DNA of 14,371 bases from Acidimicrobiaceae bacterium (GCA_003485885.1 DNHM01000141.1:1-14371); one strand, 5' to 3'. Positions 6,657 through 13,750 are shown, counted from the stretch's first letter. A program made the numbers and translations. Notes: a model not told the origin generated them from the sequence alone.

Positions 6657-9013
6657 GTATCAACTTCGCAGCTCAACCACAGTTCACTGAGAACAGCTGG
6701 CTAGACGGCTTTCAGTTGCATTTCGGCGAATGGACCAAGCAGATCGTCGACTGGACCGATCAAAATCTCGAATGGTTGATAGCTATTGTCCGTTGGCCCT
6801 TCCAGACCTTGTTCGACCTGCTGCTGAACGAAGACCCTAGCCGCACGAGCATTATCGACATCCCATGGTATTGGGTGGCGATTAGCTTCTTCATCATTGG
6901 ATCCGTGGCCCGTAACACCAAGATCGGTCTTATGGCCGGCGTCATGGTCGCAACGTGTGGGTTACTCGGTCCCGACTACTGGTCGGAGACAACGAGCACT
7001 TTTGCGATGGTCTTCATTTCGGTACTTCTGTGCACCATCATCGGCATCCCACTTGGCATCTTGTGCGGGCGAAGTGATGCCATATGGAATGTGACCCGAC
7101 CGACACTCGATGCGATGCAAGTGGTGCACTCGTTCGTGTACATGTTGCCGTTTATCTTCTTCTGGAAGGTCGGTGAAGTGTCAGCGACGATGGTGACGAT
7201 GGTGTTCGCGTTACCACCGTTGGTGCGGCTAACTAATCTCGGTATCAGGCAGGTTCCCGAAGACGTCATCGAGGCCAGCAGATCATTCGGTGCCACCGAA
7301 AAACGTGTTCTTACCGACGTGCAACTACCACTCGCCCGACCAGCGATCATGACCGGCCTCAACCAGACGCTGCTGTTGGCCATCTCGATGTTGGCCATCG
7401 CTGCTCTCATGGGAGCGGGTGGGCTCGGGAAACTTCTCTTGCGAGCGATCAGTAGTCAGAATCTCGCATTGGCGGCGTCGGGCGGCCTCGCATTCTTTCT
7501 GGTCGCTGTCGTTCTCGACCGCATCAGCCAGCGAGAGGGTAACGATGGGCTGAACCTGCTCGGCCGAATCCGCGAAGCATGGCAATACCGCAAGGATCCC
7601 GAAGGTCTGTTGGCGGCGCAGGGCGAGCGAAATGTTACCAACGACGCCGCTGCCATCGTCGACGCTGCAGCAGCGGCTCAAGAAGCCGAAGCACCAGCTC
7701 CCGTCAGCTCGCGCGAGCGACTCGGCCTGCTTATCGCCGGAGCCGCCTCGGTGGTAGCGATGATCTCGGTCCTGCTCCCCTGGGGCAAGGACTCCGGACT
7801 TATCTCCAGTTGGGGACGACGCTCTGATGAGACCGAACTGATCGGTCAGAGCGCGACGGGAATCGAAGCCTCAGGTGGATCGATGTTCGCAGTGTTCATG
7901 TTGCTGTTGAGCGCTATCGCGTTCGCTGCTGCACTTCGGCCGCTCGTGCGATTGGGCGATACTCCATCTCGGATGCTCAACCGGTTCCAAGGTGTGGCCT
8001 TTGCAGTGCTCGGCGCTGGTGCCTTCTTGGTGTGGCTCCTGAATCTATTCGGCGCCGGAAGCGGCCCACTGCCCACCCTTGGCCTACTACTTTTTGCGGC
8101 GGCGTTTATCGCCATCGGGTTGGACACCTGGGTACGGGCTACGCCTCGCGCTGGTGCTGACGGCGCGGTGATTGCCGCCATCGGCGCCTTCGGAGCCGCG
8201 CTCGGCTATTTCACTCTACGATCCTCCGAGTTCGTCGAGAGCTACAGCCATGGCATAGGCGCCATGGTTGCGATTGCCGCTACTGCGCTTGCCGCCGGTG
8301 GGGCGATCCTGGCATTGACCTCGGCCCCGTACGGCCCCCGACGACCGATCCGGCTCAACGTATCGTGGTCCATGATTGCTGGTGGCTTCTTAGCCGTTGC
8401 CCTGATCTTCGTTGGCAGCTATTCGGCATGGATGTTCGACGAGCGACTCGATTCGCTCATCACACCCGATATGCAAGCCGAAATCGAGCGACTCGAAGCA
8501 GAAGCTGAAGGCGACATGGGCAAGCAGATACAGAATGGCCAGACGATCACGAACATGATCAACCTCGCTCAGAGCCAGGACGCGCCCATGCGAACGGGCC
8601 TCGATAGCGACGGTCCAGGACTCGGTTATCCCATGATCGCACTCGGTGTGCTCGGTGCGATTTCCTCCTTATTCGGCGCCGGGCTCTTCGGTGCTGGTGA
8701 ACAAGCAAGGTGGAAAGGAGCAACCATTACCGCCGGATTGGGCCTCGCAAACATCGTCATTCCGGCGTCATGGATCTTCTCGTTCACCCGAAGTGGCGAA
8801 CCCAAAGCCATCACCGGTGCTGGTTCGTTCTTCGCTCTGGTCGGTGGCGTCATCCTCTTCGCAGCGGGACGAGGTGTTGTCAACGAGTTCCGACGGCGAA
8901 AGGTCTACGCAGACATGACAAGCGCTGGGGTCCAAATGGTCGAGGAATCGCTGGATCCATCACCTGAACCACAGCTATCCGAGGCCCTTGTCCGGGGCGG
9001 CGGAGCGGTCTGA
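6653..9013 (+). CDS. proW: ProW-type permease with large C-terminal transmembrane extension (paralogue 2)
   Basis: This 786-residue paralogue of the preceding permease has the same architecture throughout. Its ProW domain (1-293) carries GIPLGILCGR (131-140) and the EAA loop EASRSFGATEKRVLTDVQLP (207-226). An Ala/Glu-rich linker follows (about 320-352), then five transmembrane hairpins (357-740) with the same loop signatures, LPWGKDSGLISSW (375-387) and DSDGPGLGYP (651-660), and the tail VVNEFRRRKVYADM. The fourth hairpin loop contains an extra ~40 residues (about 604-648), charged and helix-prone (ERLEAEAEGD), absent from paralogue 1. The start overlaps the upstream stop (ATGA), with AAGGA 8 nt before it. 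Two different permeases and one ATPase gene suggest a heterodimeric channel, whereas ProW is usually a homodimer. Tandem duplication followed by divergence explains the pair. Confidence 0.95.
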   Translation: MSINFAAQPQFTENSWLDGFQLHFGEWTKQIVDWTDQNLEWLIAIVRWPFQTLFDLLLNEDPSRTSIIDIPWYWVAISFFIIGSVARNTKIGLMAGVMVATCGLLGPDYWSETTSTFAMVFISVLLCTIIGIPLGILCGRSDAIWNVTRPTLDAMQVVHSFVYMLPFIFFWKVGEVSATMVTMVFALPPLVRLTNLGIRQVPEDVIEASRSFGATEKRVLTDVQLPLARPAIMTGLNQTLLLAISMLAIAALMGAGGLGKLLLRAISSQNLALAASGGLAFFLVAVVLDRISQREGNDGLNLLGRIREAWQYRKDPEGLLAAQGERNVTNDAAAIVDAAAAAQEAEAPAPVSSRERLGLLIAGAASVVAMISVLLPWGKDSGLISSWGRRSDETELIGQSATGIEASGGSMFAVFMLLLSAIAFAAALRPLVRLGDTPSRMLNRFQGVAFAVLGAGAFLVWLLNLFGAGSGPLPTLGLLLFAAAFIAIGLDTWVRATPRAGADGAVIAAIGAFGAALGYFTLRSSEFVESYSHGIGAMVAIAATALAAGGAILALTSAPYGPRRPIRLNVSWSMIAGGFLAVALIFVGSYSAWMFDERLDSLITPDMQAEIERLEAEAEGDMGKQIQNGQTITNMINLAQSQDAPMRTGLDSDGPGLGYPMIALGVLGAISSLFGAGLFGAGEQARWKGATITAGLGLANIVIPASWIFSFTRSGEPKAITGAGSFFALVGGVILFAAGRGVVNEFRRRKVYADMTSAGVQMVEESLDPSPEPQLSEALVRGGGAV

Positions 9014-9032
9014 CCAGAATATGTCCGAGACC

Positions 9033-9047
9033 TGTGAGCACCTCACA
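9033..9047. promoter_or_regulatory. Inverted repeat upstream of the proX promoter
   Basis: TGTGAG and CTCACA are exact reverse complements separated by CAC. The site lies between the end of the second permease and the proX promoter. The outer TGTGA/TCACA resembles a CRP or GlxR site, but those have a 6-nt spacer and here it is 5. It could equally be a short RNA hairpin that tunes read-through into proX. Confidence 0.4.
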
Positions 9048-9086
9048 TGTGGCCGATACCACACAAATACTCCACCCGACTGCGCA

Positions 9087-9114
9087 TTAAGACCCTTCTG
9101 CGATAGCTTATAAA
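9087..9114 (+). promoter_or_regulatory. Likely sigma-70-type promoter for proX
   Basis: TTAAGA (9087-9092) and TATAAA (9109-9114) are separated by 16 nt, matching TTGACA at four and TATAAT at five of six positions. It lies in the 147-nt gap before proX, the only sizeable gap inside the transporter operon. A separate promoter would let the binding protein be made in excess of the membrane parts, as is common in ABC importers. Confidence 0.55.
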
Positions 9115-9160
9115 CAGCGATTGATCCGTCGATCGCCACACCCACAGGAGGGGTAACTTC

Positions 9161-10336
9161 ATGAATAAACGGAAAGCGAACTTATTGTTCGCGTTTTTGG
9201 CTGTTTTCGCAATCTTTGCTTCGGCATGCGGTTCGGACGACGCAGTCGACACTGTCGCAGACACCGCAGACGCCGCTGAGGCGGCGGAGGATGTCGCAGA
9301 TGACAATGCGCTGCCTGGAGAAGGCAAAAGCGCAAACATGGGTCGGGCTAACTGGTCATCTGGTTATGTCCAAGCTCAAATTCTTCACGATCTGATGGAA
9401 GACCTCGGCTACGAAGTCTCAAGTCCAGACGACCTTGAATTCGCCCCCGATCTCGGCTACCAGACCATGGCTGAAGGCGACATGGATTTCTGGGCCAATA
9501 GCTGGTACCCAGGACACCTGTCATGGTGGGAAGGCGAGCGCACCGACGGCACCACCGTTGGCGACCACCTTGAACGCCTCGAAGGTTCACTCATGCCTGG
9601 TGGCGGCCTTCAGGGCATGCTCATCACCAAGTCTTGGGCTGAAGAAAATGGTGTGACCACGATCGATCAGATCAACGAAGACGAAGCGCTCTACAGCCAA
9701 TTCGACACCGACGGCAATGGCAAGGGCGAGTTCTACGGCTGCCCTGAAGACTGGACCTGCGACGACATCATGGCGTCACAGATCGAGTTTGCTGGTTGGA
9801 GCAATCTTGAGCAGACCCAAGCTGGCTACGACGCAATGTTCGCGGAGTTCCTCGACAAGGCCGAATCCGGCGAGCCTGCTTTCATCTACACCTGGACGCC
9901 TACCGCCTACCTGGCACAGGCAATTCCTGGCGAAACCACCATGTGGATCTCTGTCAACAACAGCTCAGTGCTCGATGACTCGAACCCACTCGGTAAAGAG
10001 GGCGGCGCAGAGTACGCCCAGCAACGCGAGGGTGAAATCGGCTACACCGGTCTTAGCGCCGACACCTGCTTGCAGGGTCCTGACGGTTGTCAGCTCGGCT
10101 GGCTTGCCGCCGACATCGAGATCACCGCTAACAAGGACTGGTTGAGCGACAATCCTGCCGCTCGACAACTGTTCAACGACTTCAAACCGCCCCTGATTGA
10201 CCTCGCTATCGCCGGTGTTGCCCTCAGCAACTCCGACGGCGCTCAGGCCGATGTCGAGGCGATCGCTGCTGGCTGGATCGCAGATAACGGCGACCTTGTT
10301 GACGCATGGTTGAGTGCAGCTCGCTCCGCAGGCTGA
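9161..10336 (+). CDS. proX: Glycine betaine/proline betaine-binding lipoprotein (ProX family)
   Basis: This is the extracytoplasmic substrate-binding protein of the transporter, 391 residues. A hydrophobic signal peptide (7-20) ends in the lipobox FASAC, with C23 the lipidated residue; an Asp/Ala-rich tether (25-50) follows. The three Trp residues that form the betaine box of E. coli ProX have clear counterparts: W115 in ANSWYPGH, W198 in GCPEDWTC and W245 in IYTWTP. The disulfide pair around the second Trp is kept (C194, C200). The DTDGNGKGEF loop (182-191) looks like a calcium-binding EF-hand loop, but E. coli ProX has a matching DTNGDGKADL, so it is a family feature. A second close Cys pair (C303, C310) seems extra. 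AGGAGG lies 9 nt before the ATG. A quaternary ammonium substrate is well supported; which one is not. Confidence 0.95.
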   Translation: MNKRKANLLFAFLAVFAIFASACGSDDAVDTVADTADAAEAAEDVADDNALPGEGKSANMGRANWSSGYVQAQILHDLMEDLGYEVSSPDDLEFAPDLGYQTMAEGDMDFWANSWYPGHLSWWEGERTDGTTVGDHLERLEGSLMPGGGLQGMLITKSWAEENGVTTIDQINEDEALYSQFDTDGNGKGEFYGCPEDWTCDDIMASQIEFAGWSNLEQTQAGYDAMFAEFLDKAESGEPAFIYTWTPTAYLAQAIPGETTMWISVNNSSVLDDSNPLGKEGGAEYAQQREGEIGYTGLSADTCLQGPDGCQLGWLAADIEITANKDWLSDNPAARQLFNDFKPPLIDLAIAGVALSNSDGAQADVEAIAAGWIADNGDLVDAWLSAARSAG

Positions 10337-10379
10337 CATGCAACACACGATCTGAGCTTCAGCTCTTATCGATTCGCTT

Positions 10380-10409
10380 GAAGGGCGGGGGCTTCGGCGC
10401 CCGCCCTTC
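10380..10409 (+). terminator. Strong hairpin terminator after proX
   Basis: Thirteen bases on each side pair with a single G-G mismatch around a TTCG tetraloop, and the hairpin is followed by GGCGTTTTCC. This is a GC-rich, stable stem with a short T run, placed 43 nt after the proX stop. The convergent gene at 10429 ends just beyond it, so it may serve both directions, although no T run lies on the opposite side. Confidence 0.85.
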
Positions 10410-10428
10410 GGCGTTTTCCTAGCGACTC

Positions 10429-11958
10429 CTACCTAGTCGGGGCAGGACCATACTCCGGTGTTGCGGTCACGTTCTCATCGAGCGGGTAGATCGGGCGGCG
10501 GACGTTTTCGAACGTAAACAGGCTGTTGTCAGAGCTGGTAACCCCCACGCCATTGCACGCGATGTCTCGGGTCGAGATGTCATGGAAGCCGGCCCTGTAA
10601 TGGATACGTGACTTCAGGATCAAGTAGCGCATGTGGGTCGGTTCAACACCGACACTTCGAAAACAGCCAGGATCCCACGGTTCAACATTGCGAGAGATCA
10701 CGACGATCTTTACAGAGCCGACTTCAAGCACTCCGGTTGCACCCATGTCGGTTTGTGTGCCGCGTCCCATGGGAACAGTCACAGGAAACTGTCCATCGGT
10801 CAGCGCGCGTACATTGCCGGTAACCGTGAGCGGTTCGCCGACGCGTCCAATCGCTGGCATATCGGTCTTGCCGCCGAGTGACAGAGTAATCTCATTACCC
10901 ACCCCGGTCACCGTCATTTCTCGCACTGCTTCCGGATCACAGATGGCAAACATTGCGACATCTTCGAGTTCTTGCTCGAGGACCTCGGCGAGCACAGCGA
11001 CTGTGTCTTGGGTGCCACCCGATGCTGCGTTGTCGGCATGATCGAGCAAGACAATGGGCCCGTTGGTCATCGCCTTTGCTTCAGCAATCGTTTCGGACAG
11101 CGGTTGGGCTTCGAACATGAACTCAGCACGTTCTGCCCAGGCGGCGTCCAGGATCAAGTCGCAGGCTTCCTCTGCTGCGGGCTGGTTTGCGTCGGCGATC
11201 GTTACGACCGAGAGTCCCGCATGCCAGATGTCTGCCAACGGGAAACCGCCGAATACTGACGACGCGAGCAGGCCGCGAGATTCCTGGAGGCGGGCCATTT
11301 CCAGCAGGGGTCCCATTGGTTCGTCTTCATGCCCCATGCGCAATGTTTGCGCCAGGATCGGACGGCTACCCCACACCATCACCGGGTTGATCTCACCCGC
11401 CAACGTGCGCACCAATAACTGTCCGGCGTGTGCACCCGCTTCGTACATGTCTAGGTGTGGGTAGGTCTTGTAACCAACAAGCACCGTGCAGTTGTCCACG
11501 ATGGCACCGGTCATGTTGGCGTGCAAGTCGAGACTGATACCGATGGGGATATCAGGCGCGATCGACCGGATGCGGGCAAGCAGTGTTCCTTCACCATCAG
11601 TCGTGGTTTCGGTCACCATTGCGCCGTGGAGGTCGAGCATCACGGCATCGCAGCCAGCCTCGACCGCAGAACAGATGGCATCACTCATGTAGTTGTACGC
11701 GTCGGCGTGCACCTTGCCGCTTGGTGCAGCATTGCCAGCGATCGGCGTGACGATGTCCCAGCCAGCGTCGTCGGCGGTATCAAGCAAGCCACCAATGCCG
11801 GTGCCTGTCCCCTTGAACCGGGTATAGACCTCTGGACCTTCAGGCACGCCGAAACCGCCGCGGCCGAATCGTGCGAGTGGCGTGGGTACTGGTGAAAAGG
11901 TATTTGTCTCGTGCTCCATCATGGCTACGACGACGCGGGTGTTCGCAGGGTTGCTCAT
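10429..11958 (-). CDS. M81-family metallopeptidase / MlrC-like metallohydrolase
   Basis: This 509-residue cytoplasmic enzyme belongs to the M81 family, whose best-known member, MlrC, cleaves linearised microcystin peptides. The N-terminal domain starts with MMEHETNTFSP (13-23). LDLHGAM (108-114), SLDLHAN (142-148) and YPHLDMYEAG (166-175) supply H111, D144, H146 and H168, with the spacing expected of the metal site, together with E17. The C-terminal MlrC domain includes LLDHADNAASGGTQDT (304-319), corresponding to the usual DNPGGG-type loop. Length and order are normal and the active site appears intact. There is no signal peptide. An AATGAT box ends 6 nt before the ATG. It follows azlD on the same strand after 108 nt. 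The natural substrate of most members is unknown; an amide or peptide bond is likely. Confidence 0.93.
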   Translation of the reverse strand: MSNPANTRVVVAMMEHETNTFSPVPTPLARFGRGGFGVPEGPEVYTRFKGTGTGIGGLLDTADDAGWDIVTPIAGNAAPSGKVHADAYNYMSDAICSAVEAGCDAVMLDLHGAMVTETTTDGEGTLLARIRSIAPDIPIGISLDLHANMTGAIVDNCTVLVGYKTYPHLDMYEAGAHAGQLLVRTLAGEINPVMVWGSRPILAQTLRMGHEDEPMGPLLEMARLQESRGLLASSVFGGFPLADIWHAGLSVVTIADANQPAAEEACDLILDAAWAERAEFMFEAQPLSETIAEAKAMTNGPIVLLDHADNAASGGTQDTVAVLAEVLEQELEDVAMFAICDPEAVREMTVTGVGNEITLSLGGKTDMPAIGRVGEPLTVTGNVRALTDGQFPVTVPMGRGTQTDMGATGVLEVGSVKIVVISRNVEPWDPGCFRSVGVEPTHMRYLILKSRIHYRAGFHDISTRDIACNGVGVTSSDNSLFTFENVRRPIYPLDENVTATPEYGPAPTR

Positions 11959-11964
11959 CGTCTG

Positions 11965-11970
11965 ATCATT
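11965..11970 (-). promoter_or_regulatory. Possible -10 box of the M81 gene
   Basis: AATGAT on the - strand (within TAATGAT) ends 6 nt before the ATG at 11958, and no Shine-Dalgarno sequence is visible. This would give a leaderless message separate from azlCD. It is the weakest of the leaderless candidates in this window. Confidence 0.3.
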
Positions 11971-12021
11971 ACCGATCGGGCGGCTCGCTGCCCAACGTCC
12001 GCTCTAGCGCATTCATCAACC

Positions 12022-12059
12022 GGACGACCAACACCACCGCAGGGTGGCAACCGTCGTCC
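12022..12059 (-). terminator. Stem-loop between azlD and the M81 gene
   Basis: GGACGAC (12022-12028) pairs with GTCGTCC (12053-12059), and inside it CCACC (12034-12038) pairs with GGTGG (12043-12047), with a 5x5 internal loop between the two stems. It begins eight nucleotides after the azlD stop. No T run follows on the - strand, so it may be a weak terminator, an attenuator or an RNA-stabilising hairpin. Confidence 0.4.
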
Positions 12060-12066
12060 AGATGAG

Positions 12067-12375
12067 TTAGCCCACCAGCGCTCGAAAGCTCGCGGTAACG
12101 ACTGCTGCGGCCAAGACCACCACAATAAATGGGGCTCGACGCCAGACCAGAACGGCTGCCACGCTCATGCCGGCAAGACGTTCGTCGACCACCAAGCTGC
12201 TGCCCCGAGCAACCGTGAGCTGCACAATGACCGCCATGACCACCGCTGCGGGAATCAGTCCGGCGGCACGAGCCAGAATCGGCCGCTTCTCAAGCCATGG
12301 ACCGATAAGAAATGCGCCGACCAAACGTTGGCCCCACGCGGCGATCGTCAGCATCACGATGGAAAGGGTCGTCAT
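12067..12375 (-). CDS. azlD: AzlD-family membrane protein
   Basis: This small membrane protein of 102 residues, the normal AzlD length, has hydrophobic segments near residues 3-20, 35-55, 68-80 and 82-98. The opening MLTIAAWGQRLVGAFLIG, the PAAVVMAVIV helix and the closing RRAPFIVVVLAAAVVTASFR fit the family. AzlD is the small partner of AzlC; the pair exports branched-chain amino acids and toxic analogues such as azaleucine. The start overlaps the azlC stop by 4 nt (ATGA), so the two are translationally coupled and presumably form one complex. The exported compound here is not shown by the sequence. Confidence 0.88.
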   Translation of the reverse strand: MTTLSIVMLTIAAWGQRLVGAFLIGPWLEKRPILARAAGLIPAAVVMAVIVQLTVARGSSLVVDERLAGMSVAAVLVWRRAPFIVVVLAAAVVTASFRALVG

Positions 12376-13109
12376 GATTGCTCACCATCTGACGCCGATT
12401 CGGATCGCCGTGTGCGGGGCTCGCCCGGCACTCGCACCATGATCAGCGAAATCGCCACGCCGAACACGCTCACGATGATTGGAAGGCCCGCTGGCACGAT
12501 TGGCAGAAGCACCAGACAGATCGCTGCTCCGGCGATGCCAGCGATGAAGCCGTCTCGGCGGCGGAGCAGGTTGCCGATGATCGCCAACAATGCTGCCGGG
12601 AAAATCGCATCAAGACCCAGCCGCTGGGTATCACCTAGGACATTGCCAAGCAGGGTGCCGACCGCAAGCCCACTGAACCAGCCGAGCATCATGCCTGCTG
12701 TGGTGCGCCAGAACTCACGCTCGACTTCCCATGGGGTGGTCTGCTGCACCGCAACCGCCACGTTGGGATCGAACGCGTTGATCGACGCGGCGGCGCGACG
12801 CCAGAAGCCTTGAGGTAGCCGGCTGCTCAGGCTGACGGCCAGAATCCCGAACCGAGTAGCGACGACCCACCCGGCAGCGATAGCTGCCCAGTCGCCTCCT
12901 CCTCCGTCGCGCACTGCGAGATAGGCGAACTGTGATGTCGCCGAGAAGATCACGACCGATGCAACCAGCGCCCGGGTGCTCGAGGTGCCGTTGTCTATAA
13001 GCAGCACTTGCAGCGTGACACCCAGCGAAAAGAATGTGATCGCCATGGTTGCAAAGTCGACCCGACTCAGTCGCGTCGGCGCCGCAACCTGGCTAGACGA
13101 ACTCGACAC
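12372..13109 (-). CDS. azlC: AzlC-family branched-chain amino-acid exporter subunit
   Basis: This is an integral membrane protein of 245 residues, usual for AzlC. The family pattern is visible: an early FFSLGVTLQVLL helix, then the VASVVIFSATSQFAYLAV segment (the conserved small-residue plus QF motif), AAIAAGWVVATRFGILAVSL, and four or so later helices ending LPIIVSVFGVAISLIMV. The C-terminal tail is charged (RVPGEPRTRRSESASDGE). The start is GTG at 13109, chosen because TAGCGT ends 6 nt before it; there is no ribosome site, so the message is likely leaderless. It is the first gene of azlC-azlD and may also feed the M81 gene. AzlCD pairs export branched-chain amino acids in characterised bacteria. 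Confidence 0.9.
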   Translation of the reverse strand: MSSSSSQVAAPTRLSRVDFATMAITFFSLGVTLQVLLIDNGTSSTRALVASVVIFSATSQFAYLAVRDGGGGDWAAIAAGWVVATRFGILAVSLSSRLPQGFWRRAAASINAFDPNVAVAVQQTTPWEVEREFWRTTAGMMLGWFSGLAVGTLLGNVLGDTQRLGLDAIFPAALLAIIGNLLRRRDGFIAGIAGAAICLVLLPIVPAGLPIIVSVFGVAISLIMVRVPGEPRTRRSESASDGEQS

Positions 13110-13115
13110 GCCCCG

Positions 13116-13121
13116 ACGCTA
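13116..13121 (-). promoter_or_regulatory. Possible -10 box for leaderless azlC transcript
   Basis: TAGCGT on the - strand fits TANNNT and is followed by 6 nt and the GTG at 13109. No Shine-Dalgarno sequence is present. No clear -35 element is seen. The large palindrome at 13159-13193 lies about 40 bp upstream, in a position where an activator or repressor could act. Confidence 0.42.
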
Positions 13122-13158
13122 CTTTGCTTCCCAGTTTGCGACCGCATAACTGTCGCGA

Positions 13159-13193
13159 CGAAAAGTTACTTCCCCTGGGGAGGTAACTTTTCG
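13159..13193. promoter_or_regulatory. 35-bp near-perfect palindrome upstream of azlC
   Basis: Two 17-nt arms (13159-13175 and 13177-13193) around one central T are reverse complements except at one position, where RNA could still form a G-U pair. The left arm starts CGAAAAGTTAC and the centre is CCCCTGGGG. TGTC (13151) and GACA (13194) extend it across a small bulge. It is not followed by a T run on either strand, which argues against a standard terminator. Its position between the HNH stop and the azlC promoter suits a large operator; a mobile palindromic repeat is the alternative. Confidence 0.6.
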
Positions 13194-13222
13194 GACAGGA
13201 ATTCCCGTGACGAAGATGTCAA

Positions 13223-13239
13223 CCGGTCGTTGCGACCGG
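13223..13239 (-). terminator. Short hairpin just after the HNH gene stop
   Basis: CCGGTCG and CGACCGG form a perfect 7-bp stem with a 3-nt loop, starting two bases after the HNH stop codon on the - strand. No T run follows, so it is at best a weak terminator. It may act together with the larger palindrome further down. Confidence 0.4.
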
Positions 13240-13240
13240 G

Positions 13241-13750
13241 TTAGCTGACAGCAGGTGCGACCCAACGACTCCATTCGGAGCTGCGGGCTGGCGTGAGCAC
13301 GATGGCCCCAACTGGAGTCTTTGGACTTCGCTTGAGCTTCCAGCCCAACTCGTGAAGGAGCTTGTCTCCCTTTCGCGAATTGTGCGCAGGACACATCAGC
13401 ACGCAGTTTTCCCACGACGTGTCACCGCCACGCGAGCGGGGCACAAGGTGGTCGACGGTGGAGCCACGTTCGTCGCACGTGATGACCTGGCAGCGACGAT
13501 CATCACGCGCACTCAACGCCGCCTTGGAAAAGCGGGGTGAGCGGTGCGCCCGCATACCGGCGAAGGTAACCATCGTCATAAGCCGGACCACGTGTGGAAG
13601 CGGGAACTCTGCGCCACCTGCCGATCGAATAATCCGGTCACCGGCCTGTTCAACCATCTCGGCCCGACCACTGATAACCAGCGTCATGGCACGCTTCCAC
13701 GAGACAACAGTCAACGGTTCATAGGAGGCGTTCAATAACAATACAGACAT
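13241..13750 (-). CDS. HNH endonuclease family protein
   Basis: This protein of 169 residues belongs to a family common in actinobacteria, with MSVLLLNASYEPLTVVSWKR at the start. The C-terminal half carries the HNH fold: C87 and C92, then STVDHLVPRSRGGD with the D100-H101 pair, then WENCVLMCPAHNSRKGD with N115, C120, H123 and N124. C87, C92, C120 and H123 are probably zinc ligands and H101 the catalytic base. The frame is open for 34 further codons upstream to 13852, but I choose ATG 13750 because AAGGAGG lies 6 nt before it and the conserved sequence starts there. Most members have no known role, and no methylase or phage genes are nearby. The nuclease assignment rests on motif only. Confidence 0.92.
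   Translation of the reverse strand: MSVLLLNASYEPLTVVSWKRAMTLVISGRAEMVEQAGDRIIRSAGGAEFPLPHVVRLMTMVTFAGMRAHRSPRFSKAALSARDDRRCQVITCDERGSTVDHLVPRSRGGDTSWENCVLMCPAHNSRKGDKLLHELGWKLKRSPKTPVGAIVLTPARSSEWSRWVAPAVS

Noticed and set aside
9033..9047. Classical CRP/GlxR operator
   Set aside because: The spacer between TGTGA and TCACA is 5 nt, not 6, so I report it only as an inverted repeat.
9704..9733. EF-hand-like loop in ProX as a new calcium-binding feature
   Set aside because: E. coli ProX has the matching DTNGDGKADL segment, so this is a normal family trait.
10354..10365. GAGCT-TC-AGCTC mini palindrome after proX
   Set aside because: It has five-base arms with a 2-nt loop, too small to separate from chance, and it lies next to a much stronger terminator.
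11911..12813. 300-codon open frame on the + strand across azlD and azlC
   Set aside because: The product is rich in Arg, His, Ser and Pro without family features, has no ribosome site, and lies antisense to two clear membrane-protein genes.
13215..13220. TTGACA on the - strand as a -35 box for azlC
   Set aside because: No -10-like hexamer lies at the proper distance, and it is too far from the TAGCGT box before azlC.
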